From: Chimonanthus salicifolius
Taxonomy: Eukaryota > Streptophyta > Magnoliopsida > Laurales > Calycanthaceae
Assembly (NCBI GenBank): GCA_013350335.1
Contig: CM023539.1
Location: 38,116,631-38,180,630 of the forward strand
Reading direction: 5' to 3'
Length of the DNA stretch: 64,000 bases
Position numbers and translations under genes: made by a program. Below, in pieces: positions 22,979 through 33,378 of the stretch. The notes under the pieces were generated by a model. That model was not told where the DNA came from and did no database searches. It was given only the letters and a program-made list of their open reading frames with translations. Within the stretch, counting starts at the first letter, position 1; every line of letters starts with the position of its first letter.

Positions 22979-24200
22979 TCAAAAGTAGGGGGCCTTCTCA
23001 AAAACGTGACATCCATGGACACATATGTTTTGCCAGTGAGGGATCAAGACACTTGTATCCTTTATGGAAGGGTGAGGAACCCAAAAAGACACATCGCATA
23101 GCCTAGAGAGAGAGTTAATCACCAGAGCATTGGTGAACAAAGTAGACACACCCAAAGACATGTAATGGAAGAATATGGACAGTTTTATGTAAGGATATAA
23201 GGTCAACATGGGACTGGTTTTGCAACACTCGGAATGGCATTCAGTTGATAAGGTAACAAGAGGTTAATACAACTTCTGGCTAATATGATTGTGGCACATG
23301 CATGGTAAAAGGAAGAGAACGGCCTACCTCAAGTAGGTGACGGTTTTTCCATTGAACTACACCATTTTGTTAAGGTGTAGATGGATAAGAAAGTTGGGAT
23401 TCGATATCATAGTCTTGCAAAAATTTAACAAAGGAGTGTGACAAATATCCCCCCCCTCCCCCCATTATCACTAAGCAAAATTTGAATTTTACAAGCAAAT
23501 TGAGTTTCAATCAATTGGTAGATCGTGCAAAAATGATCAGATACCTCAGATTTTTGTGTCATCATATATATCCATGTCATGCGAGAATAATCATCAATAG
23601 ATGTAACAAAATAATGAAAATCATTATGAGAAACAGAAGATTGCCAAACATCAGAGTGTATAAGAGAAAATAATGTAGATGCATGTTTATTGATAGAAGG
23701 AAGAAAATTAGGTCTACTACGTTTGCCATATTAGCAATGTTCATACTCAAAATAACTGAAAGAAAAAGAAGGAACAAGCTTCTTCAAAACAGAGTCTAAA
23801 AGATGCCCTGGCTTGCAATGCCAAAGCCACACATTTGGCGAGGAGGAGCTTGAACAAGCTTTAGAGGTGCCAGTACGTGGATCAAGAATGTATAAGCCTC
23901 CAACTTCACGACCGCCATCAATCACTTGCCTCGTGGTCAAATCCTGGAAGACACAATGAGAATGAAAGAAAGTGATTGGGCAAGTGAGAGCACTAACAGA
24001 TAACAAACTGTGAGATAAATGGGGAACATGCAATACAGAAGAGAGATCCAAGGTTGAAGAGACATGGATTGTCCCTTTGCCAGCAATATTAGTAAATGAT
24101 CCATTAGCTAATTTGACTTGATCACAAGAAATAGGGGAAAGGGAAGAGAAAGGTTAGACACACTAGCCAAATGGTCTATAGCCCCGGAATCAATTATCCA
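22979..24200 (-). pseudogene. Outer copia protease/integrase region
   Basis: Minus-strand 24051-23731 reads SVLHVPHLSHSLLSVSAL, VFQDLTTRQVIDGGREVGGL and WHCKPGHLLDSVLKKLVPS, the region between protease and the integrase zinc finger, parallel to the inner copia at 27000-27330. Further integrase text down to about 22980 is fragmented. Confidence 0.75.
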
Positions 24201-24514
24201 ATAATGAGATGAAGCATAGTTTGCAAATGGCTCAGCACCTGATGTGGAGGAGACAATATTGGAGACCTCTGAGGATTGAAGGTATTGTAGCTGATGTTGT
24301 AATAAGGCAAACTCTTATCGAGTCACAGAGGCGTTATCACTGATGATATCAGAAGAAGTAGCAACAGGAGCGGCAGTTGTGAGATGAGCTTGCTTCAGAC
24401 GACCATAAAGCTTGAAGCACGAGTCAACATAATGATTCGTCATCTTACAGTATGTGCAAAACCGGGTACCTTTCTTCCATGGGCCTTTGTTGTCATGACA
24501 AGCATCAGAAGGTG
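24200..24514 (-). pseudogene. Outer copia gag C-terminus (zinc knuckle)
   Basis: Minus-strand text includes KKGTRFCTYCKMTN and a SCFKLYGR-like end, a CCHC knuckle with the histidine (TNHYVDSC) retained, unlike the inner copy. The inner copia inserted just upstream of it. Confidence 0.75.
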
Positions 24515-24519
24515 GGTCC

Positions 24520-24787
24520 TATTGCGGGACACAATGGGACCCAACTCAGGAGAAACTAAACTATGTCTATCTTGGCAAGTCAACTGTATAGGTGTATAAT
24601 TAGGAGTAGATAAGTTGGATTGATTGTACTTTCCTTTTTGGCCACCTTAATTGGCTCTCTCTCTCTCTTATTTATACATGTACCCTCTAAGAGGAAGTAC
24701 ATCTCAATACAATTCTGAGAATCATTATTCTCTGATATTCATCTCTTTTCTTCCTTTCTTTATTTCTTTTCATTATTAGATTCAAGA
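24520..24787 (+). repeat. 5' LTR of inner copia
   Basis: 268 bp; aligns along its length with 30065-30334 at very roughly 90% by eye. The terminal TG has become TA. Confidence 0.9.
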
Positions 24788-24799
24788 TGCTATCATCCA

Positions 24800-25785
24800 G
24801 AACGGATTTCTGGACGCTTTAGGAGGTGTTTTTTTTTCCGTTTTACTGTTCCTCGTCGGAGCTATTGTTCATCCTCGGCTTCCGGCCTCTTCTCCGACTC
24901 TCCAAGGACTTCTGTTGCGGATTCTCCCTCCTATCCTTCTTCATTTGCAGATCTGGCCATTTTACTGTCTCCCTGCTGCTTTCAATTTTCTACATTCCCT
25001 GCAGCCCTGAGTTCTCGGGCTTCGATCCGTTGACCGGAACAGATTTTCCAGGCGGGATCCCACCATACCCCTTCCGTTTTTAGATGGACTGTCCATCTGT
25101 CCCATTCGATCTCTGGTCTGATCAGTGTGGGCCCTCAGATCTGTTGGTTTTTGGACTGCTGCCTGGGACGCACCAATCTCGGCTTTTTCTAGTTTTTTGG
25201 CCAGATCTCCTGGCATTTTGCCTGGTTTTGCTTGGAACTAGGTCTCTTGTATTCGCCCCTACCTTTGGATCAGATCGCACCTGGGTGCTTCCCATTTCAT
25301 TAACAGTGGGGCCCATTTTTGGTCCTCTGCATACAGCGATGACACACTCTTCTTGGAAGTTTTTTGGTTCGATCTCTTTGGATCTGACCTCCTTGCACTT
25401 CAGCTCGACATTGCTGGTTTCGTCCCTGGCCCACCTTCTTCTGCCACAGGTGGACCTAGGATTTCGGTCCAAGGTGGGGCCCATTTTCCAGGTCTTCACT
25501 TCCGCTGTCTGCACCGTCTATGACCAAATTTTTCTGGTTTTTTGGCTTCATCTACTCACTCTGCTGCATCTGGTCGAGTTTTCTCTCCCACCTGGTGTCA
25601 CCTACCACTCCTACTTTCATCTTTCCCGCCAGTTACTCCATCCTTCATCGGTGGGCCCCAATATTGTCCCTTTGGTTGACAGATCAGCTTCTTACACTGC
25701 TATTCTGCCAGTTTTTTGTTGCCTCTGATCTCTCTGCCACTTTTATCCTTGCTTTCTACTACTTGCAAGCTTTCTTCTTGGGATA
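24800..25785 (+). other. Untranslated leader of inner copia
   Basis: About 1 kb between primer-binding site and gag. A 214-codon ORF (25084-25728) has no domain and is a chance reading. Words such as GTGGGGCCCATTTT recur, and related text occurs antisense in 17.6-18.7 kb. Confidence 0.65.
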
Positions 25786-26789
25786 ATGGCCTCATCTCCG
25801 GAACCACTGAAGACCTTTGGGGCCTCTTCTTCCACTGATATGGCTTCTTCTGGGCATCAGCATATTGGCAAGATTACCACTGTGCTCTTGAATGAGACCA
25901 TTTACTTCCAATGGTCTCATTCGGCTAAAATGTTTCTTACTGCCAAAAAACTATCCGATTTTATTGATGGTACCACCCTGAACCAGACAAGGACTCCTCC
26001 TACCGTACCTAGAACGCTAATAATTCTTTGGTGCAGTCTTGGCTCCTTCATTCATTGGAAGATCATATTCGTGGGACTGTCTATACACTTCCCACGGCCA
26101 AGGATGTCTGGGACACCATTAAGGTCTTGTATTCGGACGGTGACAATTCTACCCGGCTCTATGAACTCTATCAAACTGTTTCTCACCTTCGACAGGGGGA
26201 GCTCTCCCTCATTCAGTATTATTCAAAGATGCGGACCTGTTGGCTTGAATTGGATCAACTTGAATCCGTTCAGTTTGTAGACCATGTTGATGTTGTTCTC
26301 TATAACCAGATTCTTAATCGACGACTAACTTTTGAGTTCTTGGCTGGCCTTAACCAGGACTTTGAACCTATTCGGGCCCAACTGCTTGGCCAACATCCTC
26401 TTCCCTCTCTGGAAGAGGTCTACTCTACCTTACTTCGAGATGATAGGCGCCGCCTGGTTATGACTCCTATGCCGGTCAAACAGTCTGCGTTGGTGACCAC
26501 TCATCCTTCCATGCCTCCTCTCGCACGTGGGTCTTCTGGTTCTTATGGCAAAGACCCTTCTTCTGACCCACATCGTGACACCAAAGGTCCCCGGAAGAAA
26601 GGGTCTCGATTTTGCACTTTTTGTAAGATAACGAACAATTATGTTGATTCCTGCTATAAATTGTATGGCCATCCGAAGCAAGCTACTATCTTCATCGCCT
26701 CGCCGGTTACCTCCTCCCCTGATGTGGTTAGCAACGGTGCCCCAGTCACTCGACAGGACTTTAACATACAAAAACTGGATCGCCTTTAA
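25786..26789 (+). pseudogene. Inner copia gag
   Basis: Begins MASSPEPLKTFG, then IGKITTVLLNETIYFQWS, the UBN2-type gag start. A frame change near 26020-26030 leads into VQSWLLHSLEDHIRGTVYTL and RLYELYQTVSHLRQGELSLI. The zinc knuckle reads FCTFCKITNNYVDSCYKLYG, with asparagine where the CCHC histidine should be. Gag would form the virus-like particle in the cytoplasm; this copy cannot be read through. Confidence 0.9.
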
Positions 26790-26829
26790 CACTCTGAGGT
26801 TTCCAATGCTGTCTCTTCTACTTCATGTA

Positions 26830-27681
26830 CTGATTTCTTTGCCAATCATGCCTCTTTTCATTTCCGGATCATCGATTCTGGGGCCACTGATCATATGGCG
26901 GGTATGTCTAATCTCTTCTCTTCCATTTCTTACTCTTATGGTCAAGTTAAATTAGCCAATGGTTCCTCTACTACCATCGCTGGAAAAGGGACCCTCCCTC
27001 TCTCTTCCACCTTGCACCTCCCATCTGTGTTACATGTACCTCATTTGTCTCGCAATTTGCTTTCTATTAGTGCACTCACTAAACAGTTTCATTGCTCTGC
27101 TACCTTCTTTCCTTCTCATTGTGTATTTCAGGATCTGACCACGAAGCAGGTAATTGGTGGTAGTCATGAAGTTGGAGGTTTATATCTGCTGGATGGTCAT
27201 GTTGGTACCTCTACAGCCTACTCTAGCTCCTCTTCGTCTGATATATGGTTTTGGCATTGCCGGCTGGGACATCCCTCTGACTCTGTCCTAAAGAAACTTG
27301 TTCCTTCTTTATCGTTTAAACAGTTTGAGTGTGCACCTTGCCAATATGGCAAAAATAAAATGACTTCTTTTTCTTCTTCTATGAATAAACGTGCATCTTC
27401 TTTATTTTCTATTATTCATTCTGATGTTTGGCAATCCCCCTCTATTTCTCACACTGGTTTACGATACTTTGTGTCATTTATTGATGATTATTCATGCATG
27501 ACCTGGATTTATATCATAAAGCACAAGTCTGAAGTGTTTGATCACTTTCGCACATTTTATAATTGGGTTGCCACTCAATTTGGTTCTAAAATTAAAATTT
27601 TGCGTAGCGATAATGGAGAAGAATATTTGTCTCATTGTTTTGCTCAATTTCTGAAAGAGCATGGTGTTGAATCCCAACTGT
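26830..27681 (+). pseudogene. Inner copia protease and integrase, first part
   Basis: RIIDSGATDHMAG holds the aspartic protease D-S-G. WFWHCRLGHPSDSVLKKL and CAPCQYGK form the HHCC zinc finger. IHSDVWQSP and RSDNGEEY supply two of the three catalytic acidic residues of integrase. The reading is open up to the short TG...CA insertion at 27682. Confidence 0.9.
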
Positions 27682-27836
27682 TGTAACGACCTGACCCGCA
27701 CGACTTTGCTTTGGAGACCCAACCCACTGTTGCTCCCAAAAGGCCTTGTGCTAGAAGGAGGAAGGCTACTACTTATATACCAAAGAATTTCCAATGCCAC
27801 TAGCAATGTAGGACTTTTTTGGGACAGGGTATTACA
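27682..27836 (-). mobile_element. 155-bp TG...CA element with USE/TATA-like motifs, inside copia integrase
   Basis: The target duplication is ACTGT/ACTAT (27677-27681 and 27837-27841, one mismatch). Removing it rejoins the integrase reading (EHGVESQL, then SCPSTPQQNGVAERKN). On the minus strand it starts TGTAATACCC, has GTCCTACATTG (27814-27804) and TATATAAG (27779-27772) 24 bases apart, and ends in CGTTACA. It is the same family as 18877-19054. It inserted after the inner copia had itself inserted. Confidence 0.85.
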
Positions 27837-28614
27837 ACTATCTTGTCCATCTACACCACAACAGAATGGTGTAGCTGAACGAAAAAACAGACATCTTTTT
27901 GAAATCGCCCGCTCTCTCCTCTTTTCCATGCATATCCCACAGTAGTACTGGCCTGAGGTTGTCCTAACCTCATGCTACCTTATCAATAGCATGTCATCCC
28001 GAGTTTTGCTGGACAAATCACCCATGGATCTTCTCTCACTTCATAAAAATATTCCTCTTCTTCCCTTACATGCCTGCTTTGTTCACCAATTTTCTGGTGA
28101 TAAACTTTCCCTCCGTGCTGTGAGGTGTGTTTTTTTGGGATATTTCCCATTCCATAAAGGTTACAAGTGTCTTGATCCAGTTACTGGCAAATCATATGTG
28201 TCTATGGATATCACCTTCTTCGAGACAGTCACTTACTTCTCTTCACCACCTGTCCCTTCTGCAGTTCTTCCTCTCCTCCCTTCTGACTTGAGTCCTACTA
28301 GCTCTGACGTGCGTCCCACTAGCACTGCTAAGCCCACTCTAGTATATCACCGCAGACAGATAAGGTATCCGCTCCGCGAGCACACCACTACGTCATCTGA
28401 TCTTCCCATTGCCCTCCGCAAAGGTAAACGTACTTGTACCTCGTATCCCCTTGATCATTTTGTGTCTTATCATGCTGTCTCTCCTGTCTATCACAATTTT
28501 CTTGCAGCTTTGGACAGTACTAAGATACCCAAGCGGATTGACACCGCTCTCCGTGATCCCTTGTGGAAGGCAACCATGGAAGAACTCACAGCCCTTGAGA
28601 AGAATCTCACATGA
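27837..28614 (+). pseudogene. Inner copia integrase C-terminus and RT lead-in
   Basis: PSTPQQNGVAERKNRHLFEI carries the catalytic glutamate. A TAG follows HIPQ at 27943. Then VRCVFLGYFPFHKGYKCLDP and a long variable linker lead to PLWKATMEELTALEKN, the start of RT. A TGA ends this frame at 28612. Confidence 0.85.
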
Positions 28615-29668
28615 GACATGGTTCCCCTGCCTCAAGGTAAAACTCCAGTCGGTTGTAAATGGGTTTTTGCTTTAAAACATAATCAGGATGGCTCCATCGT
28701 CCGGTATAAAGCTCGTCTTGTTGCCAAAGGATTCACACAAACTTATGGTGGACTATCAGGAAACTTTCTCCTCCGTGGCCAAGATTACTTCTGTTCGCAT
28801 CTTGATTTCCATTGCCACCACTTATGACTGGACACTGCATCAGTTAGATGTGAAGAATGCCTTCCTTCATGGTGATCTCCATGATAAAATTTATATGCTT
28901 CCACCACCAGGGTTTGTTAATCAGGGGGAGCCTCAAACTCTCTGCAAACTCAGAAAAGCTCTATATGGCCTCAAACAGTCTCCACGGGCATGTTTTGAGA
29001 AGTTCAGCAATGCACTGTTGCCTTATGGTTTCTCTAGATGTCAGATGAATCACTCAATTTTTATCTACCGTCTTCACTCTGTGATCATGATTCTAGTGGT
29101 GTATGTTGATAACATAATCCTCACCAGTAATGACATTGTTGCCATAACTACCTTCAAAGAATATCTACAGTGCACATTTGCTATTAAAGATATGGGGCCA
29201 TTGCGTTATTTTTTGGGTATTGAAGTCGCTCGTTCTTCAAGAGGACTCTCTTTATCTCAGCACAAGTATGCTCTTGACCTCTTTCAGGATGCTGGATACT
29301 CTAGGTGCAAACCTGCTGACACTCCATTAGATGTCAATACGAAGCTCTCTGCGGCAGACTGGACTCCTCTTGATAGTCCTTCATTCTATCAGAAGTTGGT
29401 GGGGAAATTGATTTATCTCACTATTACACGACCCGATCTCTCCTTTGCAGTTGGTGTGATTAGTCAGTTTATGCACGAACCACGAGATACCCATCTTCAT
29501 GCTGTCTTCTGCATCCTTCGCTACCTTAAAGCTTATTCTGGCAGGGGATTGTTCCTTACACGACATCTTTCCTCTCTATTCGTGGCTATTCAGATGTTGA
29601 TTGGGCTGGCTCTCCTGATGATCGCCGCTCAACAACTGGCTACTGTGTCTTTTTGGGTTCTCATCTAG
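28615..29668 (+). pseudogene. Inner copia reverse transcriptase (RVT_2)
   Basis: Starts in one frame with PLPQGKTPVGCKWVFALKH and YKARLVAKGFTQTYG, then shifts near 28745 to VDYQETFSSVAKITSVRILI, QLDVKNAFLHGDL and MLPPPGF. The catalytic box reads YVDN instead of YVDD (29102-29113), a G-to-A type change that should abolish polymerase activity. KDMGPLRYFLGIEV, TPLDVNTKL and KLIYLTITRPDLSFAV follow, all typical. Confidence 0.9.
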
Positions 29669-30057
29669 TCGGTTGGCGTAGTAAGAAACAATCTGCTATT
29701 GCTCGCTCCAGTGCTGAAGCTGAGTATCGTGCAATGGCCAATACTATAGCAGAGCTTCTTTGGGTCCGCCAGTTTCTTCAAGAATTAGGTTTTGCTCCAC
29801 GTGACCCACTCATTATGTTTTGTGACAATCAGAGAGCTATCAACATCGCCTCCAATCCAGTCTTTCATGAGCGGACCAAGCACATTGAGGTTGATTGTCA
29901 CTTCCTACGACAACACATTTCTGCAGGTCGACTTGTTACTCCACATGTAAAATCTAAGTATCAATTGGCAGATATCCTGACCAAGTCTGTTCCTCGCCAC
30001 GAATTTACTTCGGTTATTGACAAGCTGGGTTTGATCGATATCTTCGAGCCAGCTTGA
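29653..30057 (+). pseudogene. Inner copia RNase H
   Basis: A 134-codon open reading: WRSKKQSAIARSSAEAEYRA, LWVRQFLQELGF, DPLIMFCDNQRAINIASNP, HIEVDCHFLRQHI and QLADILTKSVPRHEF, the complete copia RNase H pattern, ending just before the polypurine tract. It is continuous with the RT only through a frame change near 29660. Confidence 0.9.
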
Positions 30058-30064
30058 GGGGGAG

Positions 30065-30334
30065 TGTTGTGGGACCTAATGGAACCTAACTCAAGACAAA
30101 CAAAACTGACTATGCCTATCTTGGCAAGTCAACTGTATAGGTGTATAATTAGGAGAAGATAAGTTAGACTGATTGTACTTTCCTTTTTTGCCACCTTAAT
30201 TAGCTCTTTCTCTCTTATTTATACATGTACCCTCTAAAAGGAAATACATCTCAATACAATTCTGATAATCATTATTCTTTGATATTCATCTATTTTCTTC
30301 CTTTATTTATTTCTTTTCATTATTAGATTCAACA
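30065..30334 (+). repeat. 3' LTR of inner copia
   Basis: 270 bp, TGTTGTGGGACC...GATTCAACA, next to the polypurine tract on the left and the GGTCC duplication on the right. Confidence 0.9.
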
Positions 30335-30339
30335 GGTCC

Positions 30340-31065
30340 GTCCCACGAAGAGAAGGAGGCTAAGAAGTGTGAGCTATCACCAAAGCAGAGTGTTCAGCCG
30401 GCATAAAAGGAGGAGCCATAACGAGGTGCACCGTTCATCTCAAAGCAAAGCTGAATAAACCTCATCCAGAGAGAGAAGCGGTCGTTTCCCGAGCAGCTGA
30501 GCCCCATAGGCTCAAAATCGGAGTTGAGCCCAGCAGATAACTCAAAGGTTGGTTGTCAGTCGAAATATTGCAAATGAAGAATAGTATCTTTAGAATCCTT
30601 AATGGTGATGGAATTGAGTTGATCCAGCTCCAACCAATAGGTCCGCATCCTGGAATAGTATTTTATAAGAGACAACTCCCCCTGTCGGAGATGAGCAACT
30701 GTCTGAGATAGCTCATAAATGCGGGCATAGTTGTCCCCATCATAATACAAAGCCTTAACCATGTCCCAAGCATCTTTGGTTGTCGGAAGGGCATAGACGA
30801 GGCACCGGATATGGTCTTTTATGAAATGAAGAGGCCAAGAGTGGACCAATGAGTTATTTGTTGTCCAGGTTTGATATGAAGAATTATCCATGGATGGTTC
30901 TTTGGCAATCCCATCTATATAAGATGATAGTTGTTTGGTAGTCAGGAACATCCTCGCGGAATGAAACCATTGAATGCAGTTGGTCTCATTTAGCAAGACC
31001 GTCGTGATCTTGCCAATCTGTGGAGAACCAAAAGAGGTCATAGCGGATGCAGAGGACGAAGCCAT
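30340..31065 (-). pseudogene. Outer copia gag, N-terminal part
   Basis: The start ATG is at 31065 (MASSSASAMTSFGSPQ). IGKITTVLLNETNCIQWFHS, a TTKDAWDMVKALYYDGDN-like segment and ELSQTVAHLRQGELSLIKYY follow, closely parallel to the inner gag. The reading runs to about 30556 and is then interrupted; the remaining gag is at 24200-24514 across the nested insertion. Confidence 0.85.
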
Positions 31066-31870
31066 GTGCGCAATAAACAGATACTGGAACCGCAGCAAGT
31101 AGCCCAAAACAATAGATTTGTGTAGCCACACGCAGAAGCAAGAACGCTGCAAATGCGGACCCCACCAAGGATGAAGATGAGCGGAAGCGTTGTAGATGCA
31201 AAATACAGGTAGGAGCGACACCACTGCTAGAAGATCGAGGGCATAGGAGTGCAAATACAAAGTGACTGAAGTAGAAACCCTCAAACAAGATTCAGAAGTC
31301 GCTCAAAGTCGCTGAAGTTGTGGGGACCAACAAACCAGGTCGAGAGAAGGTAGCAGGCAGCGTAACCCTTTTAGATGAGAAGGGTAGGTAGGGGTGACAT
31401 CAAAGAGTAGCAGATGGGGAGAACAAAAGTACCCAGCTAGGAGATCTAACGGGAAACCCAAAAAATGGGTTTTTTTTTTGACGAGACTGTAGCTGGCAAG
31501 GGACTCCCAAAAGACAAAGCAAGAAGCTCCAGAAGGCTTAACGGACACCACGGAGGGAAAGCCCTGTCAAAAATGGCAGGGGAATGGAGTTCCTAACACC
31601 GGAAAAAGTGAAACGGCGGCAAAGATCCGGTCTGCAACGAGAAAAAATAGCCTGAGAATAGCAAAAAAAGGTCTAGAGGCCTGTAAAAAAATCCAGAAAT
31701 TGAAGAAGGGCAAAAAGAGATTCGTAACAAAGAAACTCGAAGATCCGAAGATGATGTCAAAGTCCGATATGAACAGTAACTCCAATGATGAATAGTACCT
31801 CCGACGAGGAACAGTAAAATGGAGTAAGAATTATCCTAAAACCTCCAGAAATCGGTTCTGGCCGATACCA
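31066..31870 (-). other. Leader and primer-binding site of outer copia
   Basis: The minus-strand primer-binding site TGGTATCGGCC (31870-31860) adjoins the LTR. The 0.8-kb leader has no credible gene. Text near 31750-31820 (GACGAGGAACAGTAAAATGG) matches the leader start of the inner copia near 24830-24860 in inverse orientation, and 17760-17790. Confidence 0.7.
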
Positions 31871-32053
31871 TGTATAAATAACAATAAAAAAAAAGAGAAG
31901 AGAGAGAAAATATTGGAGAAAAATAATTTCTCTCTCTATTGTATTGTATTTAATTGAAGGAGGATACATGTATAAACAGATCACAATAAAACGAACCTCA
32001 TTGCTAAAAAGAAAATAAATAAAAGTATAATCAATTACACTGAATCATATGAC
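31871..32053 (-). repeat. Probable 5' LTR of outer copia
   Basis: The inner border is fixed by the primer-binding site (LTR ends TTATTTATACA on the minus strand). The outer border near 32053 (TGTCATATGA on the minus strand) is a guess, since the other LTR is not preserved for comparison. Confidence 0.5.
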
Positions 32054-32629
32054 ATACATTAGTTAACTTTATAAAGAAAGAAGATTCTGATCAACTCAGC
32101 CCAAAAGTGGGTCCCACAGCAATCATTTTGTCCGCTTTAAATAGAAACTACATGCATTCTGTTGAAACCATGCCTACCCTCCTTAGGAGAAGCCTTAAAA
32201 GCTGTTAGCTGATTTCGGAAGGGATATCAACTGGACAAAAAAAAAGAGAAATATATGTTTGGATGTGATCCACGGCATCTGATTGAGTCATGGAACCCAA
32301 TATTTCTTTTATTTGCACAAAAATGTTTATTTCCATTGAAATAATACATAACGCTGTCTCACCTAACGTGGAAACCTCCCTCTTTTCTTTGTTAATTTTT
32401 CTGATCAACACCTCCCCCCTCCCCAGGGTGGAGGGTTGCTGCTCCACTTGACACGTTCTCATGAAATCCAATGCAGAGAATGTCACAGACCCAGATTTCA
32501 GGTCCCTCAAACAACATCAAGGTCAGGATATTTAAAAACTTCAAAATCCATCCATGCATCCAAACTATAACAGAGAGAAACTTTTCAAAAAGAAAAAAGA
32601 AAAACATTAGAACAGAGAAGACAATAGAC
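32054..32629 (-). other. Start of RER intron 1, no element recognised
   Basis: Intron DNA just after the exon 1 donor. The GTCTAT donor is a weak but valid GT site. Confidence 0.5.
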
Positions 32630-33166
32630 CTTGGCTAAGATGCCCACACCGCACTCCATACCGACTTTAGCCAAGAACAGATCATCAGCCAGGAGCCGCT
32701 CCTTGAATCCCCCGAACTGAAGCAGCCACCTACACAACGAAGATTTCTCCAGCTCAGCATACCGGTGCACGACTGAGCCGGGCATCTTCCCCGCCTTGAT
32801 CGCTGCAGCCATATCAGAAGGCATGCTGTCGATAGACCTTCCTATCTCTGCAAGGGCAAGAATTGCATCTGCCAGATTCTTATCTTCGGCATCTTCTCCC
32901 TCACCACCTCCACCTCCACCTCCACCACCATTTGCACCATTGTCACCTCTGCTTCCACTGCCGCCCCCAGCACTGAAAGATACAATGATTGCGGGCTTCC
33001 TGCTCTGTTTCAGGGACCACGTGAGATCAAAACCAGAGATCGTGGCTGGATAAGGTCGACTGGCCGCGGAAAGAAATCGATGAGATGTACGGCTGGGATC
33101 AACTGTTGAGAAACGCAAATGGCCGTTAGGAGACAGATTGAATCCAGTAGAGGCAACTGCTGCCAT
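32630..33166 (-). CDS. RETICULATA-RELATED protein, exon 1 (chloroplastic)
   Basis: This exon encodes 179 residues from ATG at 33166 (context GGACCATGGC) to ...GVGILAK, phase 0. Residues 1 to about 65 are rich in S, T, R and A with few acidic residues and look like a chloroplast transit peptide. Residues about 66-95 hold a glycine-rich stretch (SAGGGSGSRG, then nine G in a row), followed by an acidic EGEDAEDKN. The DUF3411 domain starts with LADAILALAEIGRSIDSMPS and continues with GSVVHRYAELEKSSLCRWLL, FGGFKERLLADDLFLAKVGM and ECGVGI, nearly invariant in RER3/RER4. Members are plastid-envelope membrane proteins affecting leaf mesophyll development. Later exons lie 16-32 kb away. Exon 1 is intact although exons 4-6 are frameshifted. 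RER3 versus RER4 is not decided. Confidence 0.92.
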
Positions 33167-33364
33167 GGTCCTTTGTTACTCTCTCTCTCTGGTAGTACTG
33201 TTATTGTTATGGACAATGTGCCTAGAGAATCTTGAACATGAATTGATTATACAGGAGGAGATGGGAGAACAGAGAAACCGGGGCTTGGCAGTAGGAGAAG
33301 GTATAAAAGAGAAGGGTTTTCTCTATATTTCCATGGAATCTTGGGAAACGAGTCTACAACAATG

Positions 33365-33378
33365 TGCATATATATACA
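33365..33378 (-). promoter_or_regulatory. Candidate TATA box of the RER gene
   Basis: TATATATA at 33369-33376 lies about 200 bases upstream of the ATG, with a GA-rich (minus strand) run at about 33179-33192 within the presumed 5' UTR. Position and context fit a plant core promoter, but A+T richness makes chance occurrence likely. Confidence 0.35.

Larger units (their letters stand above)
21132..24514 (-). mobile_element. Outer Ty1/copia element, 3' part (gag end to RNase H)
   Basis: Reads on the minus strand from the gag zinc knuckle (about 24480) through protease, integrase, RT and RNase H to a polypurine tract TTGAGGGGGAGTG (about 21145-21132). A TGTT start of the 3' LTR follows, but the rest does not match the 5' LTR, so the 3' LTR is truncated or replaced. 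The 5' part lies at 30340-32055, beyond the inserted plus-strand copia. Many stops and frameshifts make it inactive. Confidence 0.85.
24520..30334 (+). mobile_element. Inner Ty1/copia element, full-length, nested in the outer copia
   Basis: The target duplication GGTCC at 24515-24519 and 30335-30339 is perfect. LTRs are 24520-24787 and 30065-30334. A degenerate primer-binding site (TGCTATCATCCA, 24788-24799) and a polypurine tract (GAGGGGGAG, 30056-30064) are in place. Domain order is gag, protease, integrase, RT, RNase H, the copia order. The coding region is broken by frameshifts, stops and a 155-bp insertion at 27682-27836. Confidence 0.95.
1322..33166 (-). other. RETICULATA-RELATED gene span (partial, at least six exons)
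   Basis: Six exons of one gene can be ordered on the minus strand: 33166-32630, 16749-16681, 3109-2978, 2539-2487, 2359-2316 and 1463-1322. Each has GT and AG intron borders, and once three single-base indels are allowed for, every intron falls at phase 0. The encoded segments join into the DUF3411 (RETICULATA-related) domain without gaps. The family's C-terminal segment after SSNLR, about 60 residues with a TGNTFLGSLLW-like motif, is not seen between 1 and 1321, so the gene must continue to the left. Introns 1 and 2 are about 15.9 and 13.6 kb and packed with transposons. Confidence 0.85.

Noticed and set aside
25084..25728. 214-codon ORF in the inner copia leader
   Set aside because: No domain; it lies between primer-binding site and gag and its antisense is also open, so it is treated as leader sequence.
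32796..33053. Plus-strand ORF with a proline run
   Set aside because: Antisense shadow of the glycine-rich stretch of RER exon 1.
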